A stretch of DNA of 11,481 nucleotides from Chloroflexota bacterium (GTDB lineage: Bacteria > Chloroflexota > Dehalococcoidia > GIF9 > UBA5629): NCBI GenBank assembly GCA_026389655.1, contig JAPLHL010000451.1:1-11481 (forward strand). The letters are read 5' to 3'. Below the pieces are notes generated by a model. It had not been told where the DNA came from and made no database searches. It was given only the letters and a program-made list of their open reading frames with translations. A program made the translations under genes and the position numbers. This document shows, piece by piece, positions 1-5,833 of this stretch (the stretch's first letter is position 1; the number at the start of each line of letters is the position of its first letter).

Positions 1-227
1 TGATCAATCACCTGGAAAAAAGCGGTTACGTAACGAAAGCCAGGGACTATAAAGACAAGCGCCTGGTGAATATAGAAGTAACCGAAAAAGCCAGGACGAT
101 CAAACCGGCGCTGGCTAAAATATCCGAGAAAATGAACGCAAAGATGTTTGAGGGATTGAGCGCCGAGGAAAAGTCCACGTTATTCAATTTGATGGCAAGG
201 ATCAGCCATAACGTGGATAAACTGTAA
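1..227 (+). CDS. MarR-family transcriptional regulator, C-terminal part (5' end outside window)
   Basis: An open frame runs from base 3 to a TAA at 225-227, giving the last 75 residues of a protein that starts before the window. It begins with INHLEKSGYVTKARDYKDKR, which is the end of the recognition helix and the wing of a MarR winged helix (family pattern: LE..G.I.R....D.R...V.LT..G), followed by VNIEVTEKA. The rest is a long amphipathic helix of the kind that forms the MarR dimer interface. MarR proteins are cytoplasmic dimers that bind short palindromes and usually release DNA when they bind a small aromatic or lipophilic ligand. A palindrome overlapping a promoter at 561-582 is an obvious candidate site. 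The family call is firm on the wing sequence, but the target and the ligand are unknown. Confidence 0.8.
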   Translation, partial: INHLEKSGYVTKARDYKDKRLVNIEVTEKARTIKPALAKISEKMNAKMFEGLSAEEKSTLFNLMARISHNVDKL

Positions 228-274
228 AAGATGGATAATCGCCGTTATTCTTCTTTCGTTGGAGGCTCAATGCC

Positions 275-499
275 ATGAAATACTGGGTAATTGTTGATAT
301 CATTATTTTTGCAATTATCCTGCTCTCTACTATCTATAATGTCATTTTCCAAACCAGCGCTACGACCGTAAATACTACAGACTTCCCTAACTCAATTTTT
401 AAATCCATGAATATTGATACATCGAGTAAATACGGCCTTATTGCCTTTTCCGCCATAGCATTGTGTTTTTTCATCTGGGGCTTTCCGCGTAAAAAATAG
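275..499 (+). CDS. small two-helix membrane protein of unknown function
   Basis: This 74-residue protein has two clear hydrophobic segments, about residues 4-25 (VIVDIIIFAIILLSTIYNVIF) and about 54-70 (GLIAFSAIALCFFIWGF). A polar loop rich in Thr, Asn and Ser joins them, and the protein ends in PRKK. The basic tail suggests both ends face the cytoplasm, with the loop outside. A GGAGG at 261-265 lies 9 bases before the ATG, so translation is well supported. The gene starts 47 bases after the MarR stop on the same strand, so the two may share a transcript. I recognise no family. An opposing open frame at 334-534 has no support and looks like a shadow. Confidence 0.6.
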   Translation: MKYWVIVDIIIFAIILLSTIYNVIFQTSATTVNTTDFPNSIFKSMNIDTSSKYGLIAFSAIALCFFIWGFPRKK

Positions 500-533
500 T
501 ATCCCTTTCCCTTAATGCCCTTGTACCATTTCA

Positions 534-563
534 TTTACAAACTCCCAGTTAAATTGTTAGAAT
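534..563 (+). promoter_or_regulatory. sigma-70-like promoter for the amidohydrolase gene
   Basis: TTTACA (534-539) and TAGAAT (558-563) each match the consensus at five of six positions and are separated by 18 bases. The predicted start near base 570 falls inside the palindrome at 561-582, which leaves a leader of about 44 bases before the amidohydrolase ATG at 614. Confidence 0.5.
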
Positions 564-582
564 AGTTTTGTTCAAAACTATT
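561..582. promoter_or_regulatory. palindromic operator candidate (possible MarR-type site)
   Basis: The arms AATAGTTTTG (561-570) and CAAAACTATT (573-582) are exact reverse complements separated by two bases. The element covers the end of the -10 box and the predicted transcription start of the promoter at 534-563, so a bound protein would block initiation. It is AT-rich and has no following T-tract, so it is unlikely to be a terminator. Size and symmetry fit a MarR-dimer site, and a MarR gene ends about 330 bases upstream. The link between the two is inference. Confidence 0.5.
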
Positions 583-613
583 ATTCCGAATCTTAAACCG
601 GGGAGGGTATTTT

Positions 614-1438
614 ATGAGCGCCGATTTCCAAATCATAGATGTCTGGATGCAGCACCCCACCATGAAGTTCAGCAACCACCGAATGTTCGATTCACTGAGG
701 CGGTGGACCCATCAGGAAAATCTTACATCAGAACTTCCACTTGAGATGACCATCGGCATGATGGACCAGGCCCACGTCTCCAAGAGCTTAATCTGCGCGT
801 GGTGGAGCCCATCGGGACCGCTCATATCCAACGAGGAAGTGGCCTCTTATGTACAGAAATACCCGGACAGGCTGGTAGGTGTGGCATCCGTCGACCTTTA
901 CAGACCGATGGAAGCGATCCGTGAACTCAGGCGCTGCGTGAAAGAGCATGGATTCAAAGCACTCAGGATCGTACAATGGCTGTGGAACCTCCCGCCGACC
1001 GACCGGCACTACTATCCGCTCTATGCAGAATGTGTTGAGCTCGGCATCCCCTTCTGCTGCCAGGTGGGACACACCGGGCCCCTCTGCCCTTCGGAACCGG
1101 GCCGGCCGATCCCCTACATCGATGAGGTTGCCATAGATTTCCCCGAACTGAAAATCGTCGGCGGGCATATCGGTTATCCATGGACGACAGAGATGATCGC
1201 CGTAGCGACCAAACATGAAAACGTCTTCATAGACACTTCAGCATACGTTGCCAAGAGGTTCCCTCCCGAACTGGTGAACTACATGCAGAAAAACGGCAAG
1301 AATAAAGTGATGTTTGGTACCAACTACCCGATGGTTACACCCGCCATGTGCCTGAAAGACCTGAACACACTAAATTTGACCGATGAAGTTAAAAACTTGT
1401 ACCTCTATGAAAATGCACAGAGGGTATTCGGGATTTAA
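614..1438 (+). CDS. amidohydrolase-2 family protein (TIM-barrel metal-dependent hydrolase/decarboxylase superfamily), atypical metal site
   Basis: The 274-residue length and motif order fit the amidohydrolase-2 superfamily, whose members are cytoplasmic TIM-barrel enzymes, many acting as aromatic-acid decarboxylases or hydrolases. The visible motifs are an N-terminal strand ending in IIDV (7-10), GVASVDLY (89-96), GFKALRIV (113-120), VGHTGP with H153, GGHIGYPW with H185, FIDTSAY with D207, and FGTNYPM (234-240). Typical members have D-x-H-x-H at the first strand and FGSD/FGTD near the end. Here the first motif reads D9-V-W-M-Q-H14, and the late aspartate is N237. The metal site is therefore altered, and the reaction cannot be named. 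GGGAGG at 601-606 supports the ATG at 614. A promoter with an operator-like palindrome precedes the gene and a strong terminator follows it, so it appears to be a single-gene unit. Confidence 0.8.
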   Translation: MSADFQIIDVWMQHPTMKFSNHRMFDSLRRWTHQENLTSELPLEMTIGMMDQAHVSKSLICAWWSPSGPLISNEEVASYVQKYPDRLVGVASVDLYRPMEAIRELRRCVKEHGFKALRIVQWLWNLPPTDRHYYPLYAECVELGIPFCCQVGHTGPLCPSEPGRPIPYIDEVAIDFPELKIVGGHIGYPWTTEMIAVATKHENVFIDTSAYVAKRFPPELVNYMQKNGKNKVMFGTNYPMVTPAMCLKDLNTLNLTDEVKNLYLYENAQRVFGI

Positions 1439-1503
1439 ACCAGTAAAAATTACTAACGAAGAATAATCACGATCCCGGCAACTGCGGTCTCTGCTGACCC
1501 CAC

Positions 1504-1557
1504 ATGCAGCGTTCTCCTACGAAATGGTAAAATGAGAACGCTGCATTTTATTTTATT
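1504..1557 (+). terminator. intrinsic terminator after the amidohydrolase gene
   Basis: A perfect 13-bp stem (ATGCAGCGTTCTC at 1504-1516 with GAGAACGCTGCAT at 1534-1546) and a 17-base loop are followed at once by a T-rich run, TTTATTTTATT (1547-1557). It lies 66 bases after the amidohydrolase stop. The T-run ends only 14 bases before the hisC ATG, so the hairpin also sits in what would be the hisC leader. Confidence 0.8.
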
Positions 1558-1571
1558 GGTTATCAACAAAG

Positions 1572-2663
1572 ATGCTTAACGAAAAAGACGTCGAATACAT
1601 GGTACGCGGCGGCCTCAGGCACATGAAGGCCTATACACCCGTCGACCCCATAGATCTGCTGACGGAAAAGGCGGTCGCAAAGGCAGGGGAGACTGCCAAG
1701 CTGGACGGCAATGAAAACCCGTACGGATGCTCTCCCCGCGTGCAAAAAGCGTTATCGGAATACAAGGAATTTAACCGCTACCCCGACCCCGCCCAGAGAG
1801 AGGTGCGCAAAGCGCTGGCGAAGTACACAGGCGCAAAACCTGAGTCCATCGTGGCAGGGGCCGGCAGCGACGACCTGATCGACATCATCCTGCGGCTGTT
1901 CCTCGAGCCGGGAGACAAGGTCATCAACTGCCCGCCCACTTTCGGCATGTACCCATTCTGCACCGACATAGCAGGCGGTATTGTAACCAAAGTGCCGCGC
2001 AAGGGTGATTTCTCGCTCGATATACCTGCCATTAAGAAGGCCGCCGATAAGAACACCAAGGTGATTTTCATTGCCTCACCGAATAACCCCAGCGGTAACC
2101 AGGCATCCAAAGATGAGATAAAAGAGCTGCTGGGCCTGGACCTGATCGTGGTTGTGGACGAGGCTTACGTCGAGTTCAGCGGTAATTCCATGCTGGGGAT
2201 GGTCCCTCTATATGCCAACCTGATCGTGCTGCGCACTTTCAGCAAATGGGCAGGAATCGCAGGGCTAAGAGCAGGCTATGGGGTATGCCCGTGCAATATA
2301 GTCCCCTATATGATGAAGATTAAGCAGCCTTATAACGTAAACCTGGCTGCGCAGGTCGCTATACTCGAATCGTTGGAAGATGTCGATTACCTCCAAAAGA
2401 CTGTGAAAGCCATGGTAGCCGAGAGAGAGGTACTCTATAAAGGGCTGAAGCAGTTTAAATGGCTCAAGCCCTACCCGTCGGTTGCCAACTTTATCCTGTG
2501 CGCCGTACTGGACCGCAGCGCCAAGGACGTTTACCTCGGCTTACAGAAAAGGGGCATCTTCATACGCTACTTCGAGACACCTGAACTGAAAGACTATATT
2601 CGCATCAGCGTCGGCAGGCCGGAGGACACGGTCAATGTCATTGCCGCGCTCAAGGATATGTGA
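1572..2663 (+). CDS. hisC: histidinol-phosphate aminotransferase
   Basis: This is a PLP-dependent class I/II aminotransferase of 363 residues, a normal HisC length. It transfers an amino group from glutamate to imidazole-acetol phosphate, giving L-histidinol phosphate in histidine synthesis. Diagnostic motifs are LDGNENPYG (44-52), a phosphate-cofactor loop AGAGSDDLI (95-103), SPNNPSG (169-175) with N172, VDEAYVEF with D196, [16 protein letters not shown] with Schiff-base K225 and R233, and IRISVG (343-348) with R344, which binds the substrate carboxylate in this fold. Some HisC-like proteins act on other amino acids, but the hisB neighbour supports the histidine role. No good Shine-Dalgarno site precedes the ATG at 1572 (only CAAAG). 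Later in-frame ATGs at 1599 and 1623 have none either, so the start is uncertain by up to 17 residues. Confidence 0.9.
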   Translation: MLNEKDVEYMVRGGLRHMKAYTPVDPIDLLTEKAVAKAGETAKLDGNENPYGCSPRVQKALSEYKEFNRYPDPAQREVRKALAKYTGAKPESIVAGAGSDDLIDIILRLFLEPGDKVINCPPTFGMYPFCTDIAGGIVTKVPRKGDFSLDIPAIKKAADKNTKVIFIASPNNPSGNQASKDEIKELLGLDLIVVVDEAYVEFSGNSMLGMVPLYANLIVLRTFSKWAGIAGLRAGYGVCPCNIVPYMMKIKQPYNVNLAAQVAILESLEDVDYLQKTVKAMVAEREVLYKGLKQFKWLKPYPSVANFILCAVLDRSAKDVYLGLQKRGIFIRYFETPELKDYIRISVGRPEDTVNVIAALKDM

Positions 2664-2700
2664 TACCCTTTGCCCAGAATCCAGATATAAGAGGTTGAAA

Positions 2701-3285
2701 ATGGCCGAAAGGAAAGCAACAATCACCCGCCGTACCAAGGAGACTTCCATCAAGGTTGAAGTCAATATAGACGGCAGCAGCCAGTTCGATATTACTACAG
2801 GCATACGCTTCTTTGACCACATGCTCTGCCAGCTTGCGCAGCACGGTATCTTCGATCTCAAGATATCGGCCAACGGTCCCGACCAGCACCACGTGGTTGA
2901 GGACGTCGCAATTACGTTAGGCCGTGCCTTCAACCAGGCGCTAGGCGATAAACACGGTATAGTCAGGATGGCGCAGGCCATCGTGCCGATGGACGATGCA
3001 CTGGCGATGGTGGCGCTTGATATCAGCGGCCGCGGGCAGGCCGTCATAGAGGACTCCCTAAAAGAGGCCTATATCAGCGAGATGCACTCCGACCTGATCA
3101 ACCACTTCTTCATGTCCTTCGCTTCAGAAGCAAGGATAAATATCCACGCGCAGGTCATGCGGGGTAACAACGATCACCATAAGGCAGAAGCGCTCTTCAA
3201 GGCGCTGGCACGCGCCCTCGATACTGCCACACGCCTCGATCCGCGCATTTCCGGCGTACCCAGCACGAAAGACAGTATCGACTAA
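2701..3285 (+). CDS. hisB: imidazoleglycerol-phosphate dehydratase
   Basis: This 194-residue protein has the standard length for a monofunctional IGPD. The enzyme removes water from imidazole-glycerol phosphate to give imidazole-acetol phosphate, the substrate of HisC. The two-copy metal-binding motifs are intact: FFDHML (37-42, H40), DQHHVVED (61-68, H63, H64, E67), DLINHFF (131-137, H135) and NDHHKAEA (157-164, H159, H160, E163). PMDDALA (97-103) and the C-terminal GVPSTK (185-190) also fit. The frame stays open upstream into the hisC end, but AAGAGG at 2689-2694 lies six bases before the ATG at 2701, and the family N-terminus (ERKA.ITR.T.ET) starts there. hisB begins 37 bases after the hisC stop, so the two are probably co-transcribed. 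No other his gene is present in the window. Confidence 0.95.
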   Translation: MAERKATITRRTKETSIKVEVNIDGSSQFDITTGIRFFDHMLCQLAQHGIFDLKISANGPDQHHVVEDVAITLGRAFNQALGDKHGIVRMAQAIVPMDDALAMVALDISGRGQAVIEDSLKEAYISEMHSDLINHFFMSFASEARINIHAQVMRGNNDHHKAEALFKALARALDTATRLDPRISGVPSTKDSID

Positions 3286-3469
3286 TCGGCAATTGTGTAT
3301 TTGCTCAACCTGTTGCATTGCCAACATGCAGGAGCGAATTCATTGTCATCAAGTGCATCACTAAGGCAGCCAACGAGCTCCACACAGGATAACACCTTAC
3401 TTGAGAAAGGGTAGCACCGAGAACATAGACGGCGATAGTCTGGATTTATTGCCCCACAATTCTTTTCTC
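3286..3469. other. intergenic stretch with no gene recognised
   Basis: Between the hisB stop and the 100-bp palindrome I see no supported gene, no RNA gene and no convincing terminator. The only small open frame with a start is 12 codons (3326-3364); it lacks a ribosome-binding site. Sequence composition shifts from the his-gene type toward the AT-richer patch near its right end. Confidence 0.4.
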
Positions 3470-3683
3470 ATAGATAAAATCGTGTTAGAAAAATTGTTTC
3501 CATTAGGATGTTCAAGGAATTCCTTGAACATCCTAATGGAAACAATTTTTCTAACACGATTTTATCTATATTCTCTCTAAGCAAAATCTCCTTCTTCTTC
3601 TGCCAGAAATACGTGAAAAAAGCACCGATAATTCCACCAATTCCAACAATACTCAATATTGACAAGACTATTTCCAATATCAT
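3468..3683 (-). pseudogene. truncated single-helix membrane protein, broken at the palindrome
   Basis: The minus-strand frame starts at an ATG (3683-3681) preceded by GGGGG seven bases upstream. It encodes MILEIVLSILSIVGIGGIIG, then AFFTYFW and a basic stretch QKKKEILLRE: an N-terminal membrane helix (about residues 3-27) followed by a charged cytoplasmic start. This arrangement is familiar from longer hypothetical proteins, though I cannot name a family. About 55 codons in, the frame crosses the centre of the palindrome. The final 16 or so residues (SLNILMETIFLTRFYL) are read from the inverted copy of the gene's own coding sequence, so they are not its native C-terminus. I read this as a genuine gene start whose 3' part is lost. 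An opposing frame at 3508-3699 is a shadow of it. Confidence 0.5.
3470..3569. repeat. perfect 100-bp palindrome (two abutting 50-bp arms)
   Basis: Bases 3470-3519 are the exact reverse complement of 3520-3569, with no spacer. The centre is a GAATTC at 3517-3522. Symmetry stops sharply on both sides (C3469 against A3570). The right arm continues without a break into the 5' part of a minus-strand membrane-protein gene, so the right arm looks original and the left arm looks like an inverted copy of it. There are no terminal-repeat or transposase signs. A replication fold-back, hairpin-mediated inversion or an assembly join could all produce it. Confidence 0.95.
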
Positions 3684-3805
3684 TGATTACCCCCATTAAT
3701 AAACAACCGCTCATCTGAGTTTTCTAACTTTATTGCTGAGCACCCATCTATTTTCGCTATGATGGTCATGAAAGAAAACACTCGATATAATCGGAAGTCA
3801 GGGCA

Positions 3806-4015
3806 CTATACACCGACCTCTACCTCTTCTACTTCTATGACCGGTATATTTTCGTCATGTTTACGCAAGCTGGCGATATATCCCTGTATGGCTTGCTTAA
3901 TATTATCTATAGCTTCGGCTTTTGTCTTTCCCTGAGAATGACAACCAGGTAATGCGACGCAACTGGCAATTAAAAATCCTTTCTCGTCATTTTCTAAAGT
4001 AATGGCAAATCTCAT
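3806..4015 (-). CDS. hicB: HicB-like antitoxin domain protein (second copy, downstream of hicA)
   Basis: This 69-residue protein has the short HicB pattern: an opening strand MRFAITLENDEKGFLIASC, then ALPGCHSQGKTKAEAIDNIKQAI, matching the family's ...PELPGC.S.G.T.EEA..N..EAI... core. HicB proteins have a partial RNase-H-like fold and neutralise HicA by binding its active site. It lies 30 bases after the hicA stop on the same strand, the usual hicA-hicB order. It lacks an added ribbon-helix-helix or HTH DNA-binding domain, and its tail is acidic (IEVEEVEVGV). No clear Shine-Dalgarno site precedes the ATG. It is diverged from the upstream copy, so the pair is not a recent duplication. Confidence 0.8.
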   Translation of the reverse strand: MRFAITLENDEKGFLIASCVALPGCHSQGKTKAEAIDNIKQAIQGYIASLRKHDENIPVIEVEEVEVGV

Positions 4016-4045
4016 AATCTAGACCATGCTACTAGAAATCGGCGG

Positions 4046-4267
4046 CTAAGGACGAAACTGGGATTTGGAAATTCCACTCCCCTTTATAATGCTTTCTATT
4101 GTACCCAGAGGTAATTGTTTTCCCTTGTGGAATGGTACTATTACCTGTTTTCTGGTATTTGGATTATGCCATTTCTGATGACTCCCCCTCTGGGAAACGA
4201 GAACAAAATCATTGTGTTTAAGCACTTCGATTACTTCTGAAGCTTTGAGACGCGGTATTTTACGCAC
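4046..4267 (-). CDS. hicA: HicA-family mRNA interferase toxin
   Basis: The 73-residue protein matches the HicA (YcfA-like) double-stranded-RNA-binding fold. It has the opening KIPRLKASEVIEVLKHNDF, the catalytic-histidine motif QRGSHQKW with H30, then the strand QVIVPFHKGKQLPLGTI and the closing helix IESIIKGSGIS. HicA toxins cleave mRNA and stop translation until bound by HicB. The start is a GTG at 4267-4265, three bases after the stop of the upstream hicB-like gene and without its own Shine-Dalgarno site, so translation is probably coupled to that gene. No truncation is visible and the catalytic histidine is present, so the toxin looks functional. Confidence 0.88.
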   Translation of the reverse strand: MRKIPRLKASEVIEVLKHNDFVLVSQRGSHQKWHNPNTRKQVIVPFHKGKQLPLGTIESIIKGSGISKSQFRP

Positions 4268-4270
4268 AAG

Positions 4271-4477
4271 TTAAACAGGCACTTCTACGTCAAATATTTT
4301 ATCGTTAGGTTTTAGTTCAACCGGTATAGGTTCCAAGTACAGAGATATAGCTTCTCTGGCGTTTTTCAAAGCATCTTCTTCTGTATTACCAGCACTGCAA
4401 CAACCAGGCAATTCTGGGCAATAGGCAGCGTAACTGCTTACTTCAGGATCGTATTCTACGACTATCCGGAACTTCAT
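4271..4477 (-). CDS. hicB: HicB-family antitoxin (first copy, upstream of hicA)
   Basis: This 68-residue protein has the HicB core: MKFRIVVEYDPEVSSYAAYC, then PELPGCCSAGNTEEDALKNA and REAISLYL. It should sequester HicA. I chose the ATG at 4477-4475 because GAGG (minus strand, 4490-4487) lies nine bases upstream. A TTG five codons earlier would extend the frame, but it sits at or before the predicted transcription start. The gene ends three bases before hicA, so antitoxin is made first and toxin by coupling, the order that E. coli hicAB reverses. No DNA-binding tail is visible. Being first and directly coupled, it is the likelier cognate antitoxin, but the downstream copy cannot be ruled out. 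Confidence 0.85.
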   Translation of the reverse strand: MKFRIVVEYDPEVSSYAAYCPELPGCCSAGNTEEDALKNAREAISLYLEPIPVELKPNDKIFDVEVPV

Positions 4478-4497
4478 TTCAGATTTCCTCAAAGATC

Positions 4498-4527
4498 AGT
4501 ATACATCCAAAAATGCTGCGAGGTCTA
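4498..4527 (-). promoter_or_regulatory. candidate promoter of the hicB-hicA-hicB cluster
   Basis: On the minus strand TAGACC (4527-4522) and TATACT (4503-4498) are separated by 18 bases and match consensus at four and five of six positions. Transcription would start near 4491, only about 14 bases before the hicB ATG and next to its GAGG. The six-base arms AGATCA (4493-4498) and TGATCT (4531-4536) bracket the promoter and could be regulator half-sites, which is speculative. Confidence 0.4.
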
Positions 4528-4635
4528 CCATGATCTGATAATTTTCCTTCCTTCAGCCCAGTTCTCTCCCCTGAGATCGGCCCCGCCGATGAGCTTGCCG
4601 TGCAGGAGAGCGTCCGGATTCCGAAGATCGAGCAA

Positions 4636-4664
4636 TTGTCAACGCACTATAAAGAAGGTATATT
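4636..4664 (+). promoter_or_regulatory. sigma-70-like promoter for the lipocalin-like gene
   Basis: TTGTCA (4636-4641) and TATATT (4659-4664) are separated by exactly 17 bases, each matching consensus at five of six positions. They lie 46 bases before the gene start at 4710. This is one of the best promoter matches in the window and points away from the hic promoter. Confidence 0.6.
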
Positions 4665-4709
4665 ATCGAAGAATCGAAAAGTAGCGAATAGAGGGAGAAG
4701 GAGGCCATG

Positions 4710-5747
4710 ATGGGAAAATCCACCAGGGATTGGATGACAGACGCCAACAAGACAGTATACGTGCCGGGCCAACAAGCAGGCCATTACGAGAGTTACTTCC
4801 TGAGAGCCAACCATCCCACAGAACCACAGGCCTTCTGGATACGCTATACCATCTTCAGCCCGGCCGGTAAACCGGATAAAGCCATCGGCGAACTCTGGGC
4901 AATATATTTCGACAGCCGGGCAGGTACAAACGTTGCCGTAAAGACGGAAGTCCCCTTCAACCGCTGCTCATTCAGTTCTTCCGCACTGGATGTCAAAATA
5001 GACAACGCTATTTTAAATGCAGGTAAGCTGAATGGCGATGCTTCCGCCAATAAGCATGGAATTTCGTGGGACCTGGCCTATTCCGGCGACAGCAAGCCGT
5101 TGTTTCTACTTCCCCTGAAAATGTACTCCGCCGGTTTCCCCAAGGCCAAGGCACTGGTGCCGCTGCCGATGGCCAAATTCAACGGCGTCCTGACCGTTGA
5201 CGGTAAAAGAATCGAAGTTCAAAATTGGGTCGGCAGCCAGGACCATAACTGGGGCTCCAAGCATACCGACCTCTACGCCTGGGGGCAGGTGGCAGGATTC
5301 GATAATAACCCTGACAGCTTCCTCGAAGTTGCAACTGCGAAAGTGAAGATCGGTCCATTCTGGACCCCCAGCATGACTCCCCTAGTATTAAGACATAAAG
5401 GAGAGGAAATAGCTCTTAACAGCATCGGCCAAACGCTAAGGGCCAAAGGACAATTCACATACTTCGACTGGCGCTTCAAATCCGGAAATGAAAAATATGA
5501 GCTTGAAGGCAGGATATGGGCGGACCGCAGCCGGTTCGTCGGACTGAACTACTACAATCCACCGGGAGGCAATAAATTCTGTTTGAACAGCAAGATCGCC
5601 TCCTGCACGCTGAAAATCACGTATAAAGAGGGCAGTAGCAAAGGCACTTCGGATCTTCTATCCACAGACCACAGGGCAGCATTTGAAATTTTGACAAATA
5701 AGAGCGATCACGGCATTTCAATCCAGGTAAACACAGTGCACGAATAG
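4710..5747 (+). CDS. CrtC/AttH-type lipocalin-like domain protein
   Basis: The protein has 345 residues, no signal peptide and no membrane helix, and is rich in predicted strands. The opening part HYESYFLRANHPTEPQAFW, then RYTIF and GELWAIYFD, and the central VGSQDHNWGSKHTDLYAWGQ (about residues 174-193) resemble the two-lobed lipocalin-like fold of the CrtC (hydroxyneurosporene synthase) and AttH families. Proteins of that fold bind or convert large hydrophobic molecules such as carotenoids, terpenoids or other lipids. The exact reaction cannot be read from the sequence, and CrtC hydratase activity should not be assumed. AGGAGG at 4699-4704 is two bases from an ATG at 4707 but five from the next at 4710, so I prefer 4710. 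It has its own promoter and lies 86 bases before the SCP2 gene. Confidence 0.55.
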   Translation: MGKSTRDWMTDANKTVYVPGQQAGHYESYFLRANHPTEPQAFWIRYTIFSPAGKPDKAIGELWAIYFDSRAGTNVAVKTEVPFNRCSFSSSALDVKIDNAILNAGKLNGDASANKHGISWDLAYSGDSKPLFLLPLKMYSAGFPKAKALVPLPMAKFNGVLTVDGKRIEVQNWVGSQDHNWGSKHTDLYAWGQVAGFDNNPDSFLEVATAKVKIGPFWTPSMTPLVLRHKGEEIALNSIGQTLRAKGQFTYFDWRFKSGNEKYELEGRIWADRSRFVGLNYYNPPGGNKFCLNSKIASCTLKITYKEGSSKGTSDLLSTDHRAAFEILTNKSDHGISIQVNTVHE

Positions 5748-5771
5748 CAGCATTTTCTCAACTATGGGGGA

Positions 5772-5800
5772 TTGACATCGCCAGTACATCAACATAGAAT
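5772..5800 (+). promoter_or_regulatory. strong sigma-70-like promoter for the SCP2-adh unit
   Basis: A consensus TTGACA (5772-5777), a 17-base spacer and TAGAAT (5795-5800, five of six matches) precede the SCP2 gene. The leader is about 27 bases and contains GGGAGG. No terminator separates SCP2 from the alcohol dehydrogenase, so both are probably served by it. Confidence 0.65.
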
Positions 5801-5833
5801 ACGGCAAAACAACAGCGTAAGGGAGGTATGGAT

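Noticed and set aside
2635..2700. Upstream extension of hisB to a start at 2635
   Set aside because: It overlaps the hisC end, does not match the IGPD N-terminus, and a well-spaced AAGAGG points to the ATG at 2701.
3326..3364. Twelve-codon frame with four His codons (MQERIHCHQVHH), resembling a his-leader peptide
   Set aside because: It lies after hisB rather than before a his gene, has no ribosome-binding site, and no attenuator hairpin or his gene follows. Probably chance.
3508..3699. Plus-strand 63-residue frame across the palindrome
   Set aside because: It starts inside the palindrome, has no ribosome-binding site, and is antisense to the better supported membrane-protein gene.
4018..4036. 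TCTAG and CTAGA arms around nine bases between hicA and the second hicB
   Set aside because: Only five-base arms in AT-rich DNA; too weak to call an operator.
4478..4492. TTG start five codons upstream for the first hicB
   Set aside because: The ATG at 4477 has a GAGG nine bases upstream, and the TTG lies at or before the predicted transcription start.
4576..4590. ATCGGC-CCC-GCCGAT mini-hairpin upstream of the lipocalin-gene promoter
   Set aside because: Short, no T-run, and located in the possible coding remnant.
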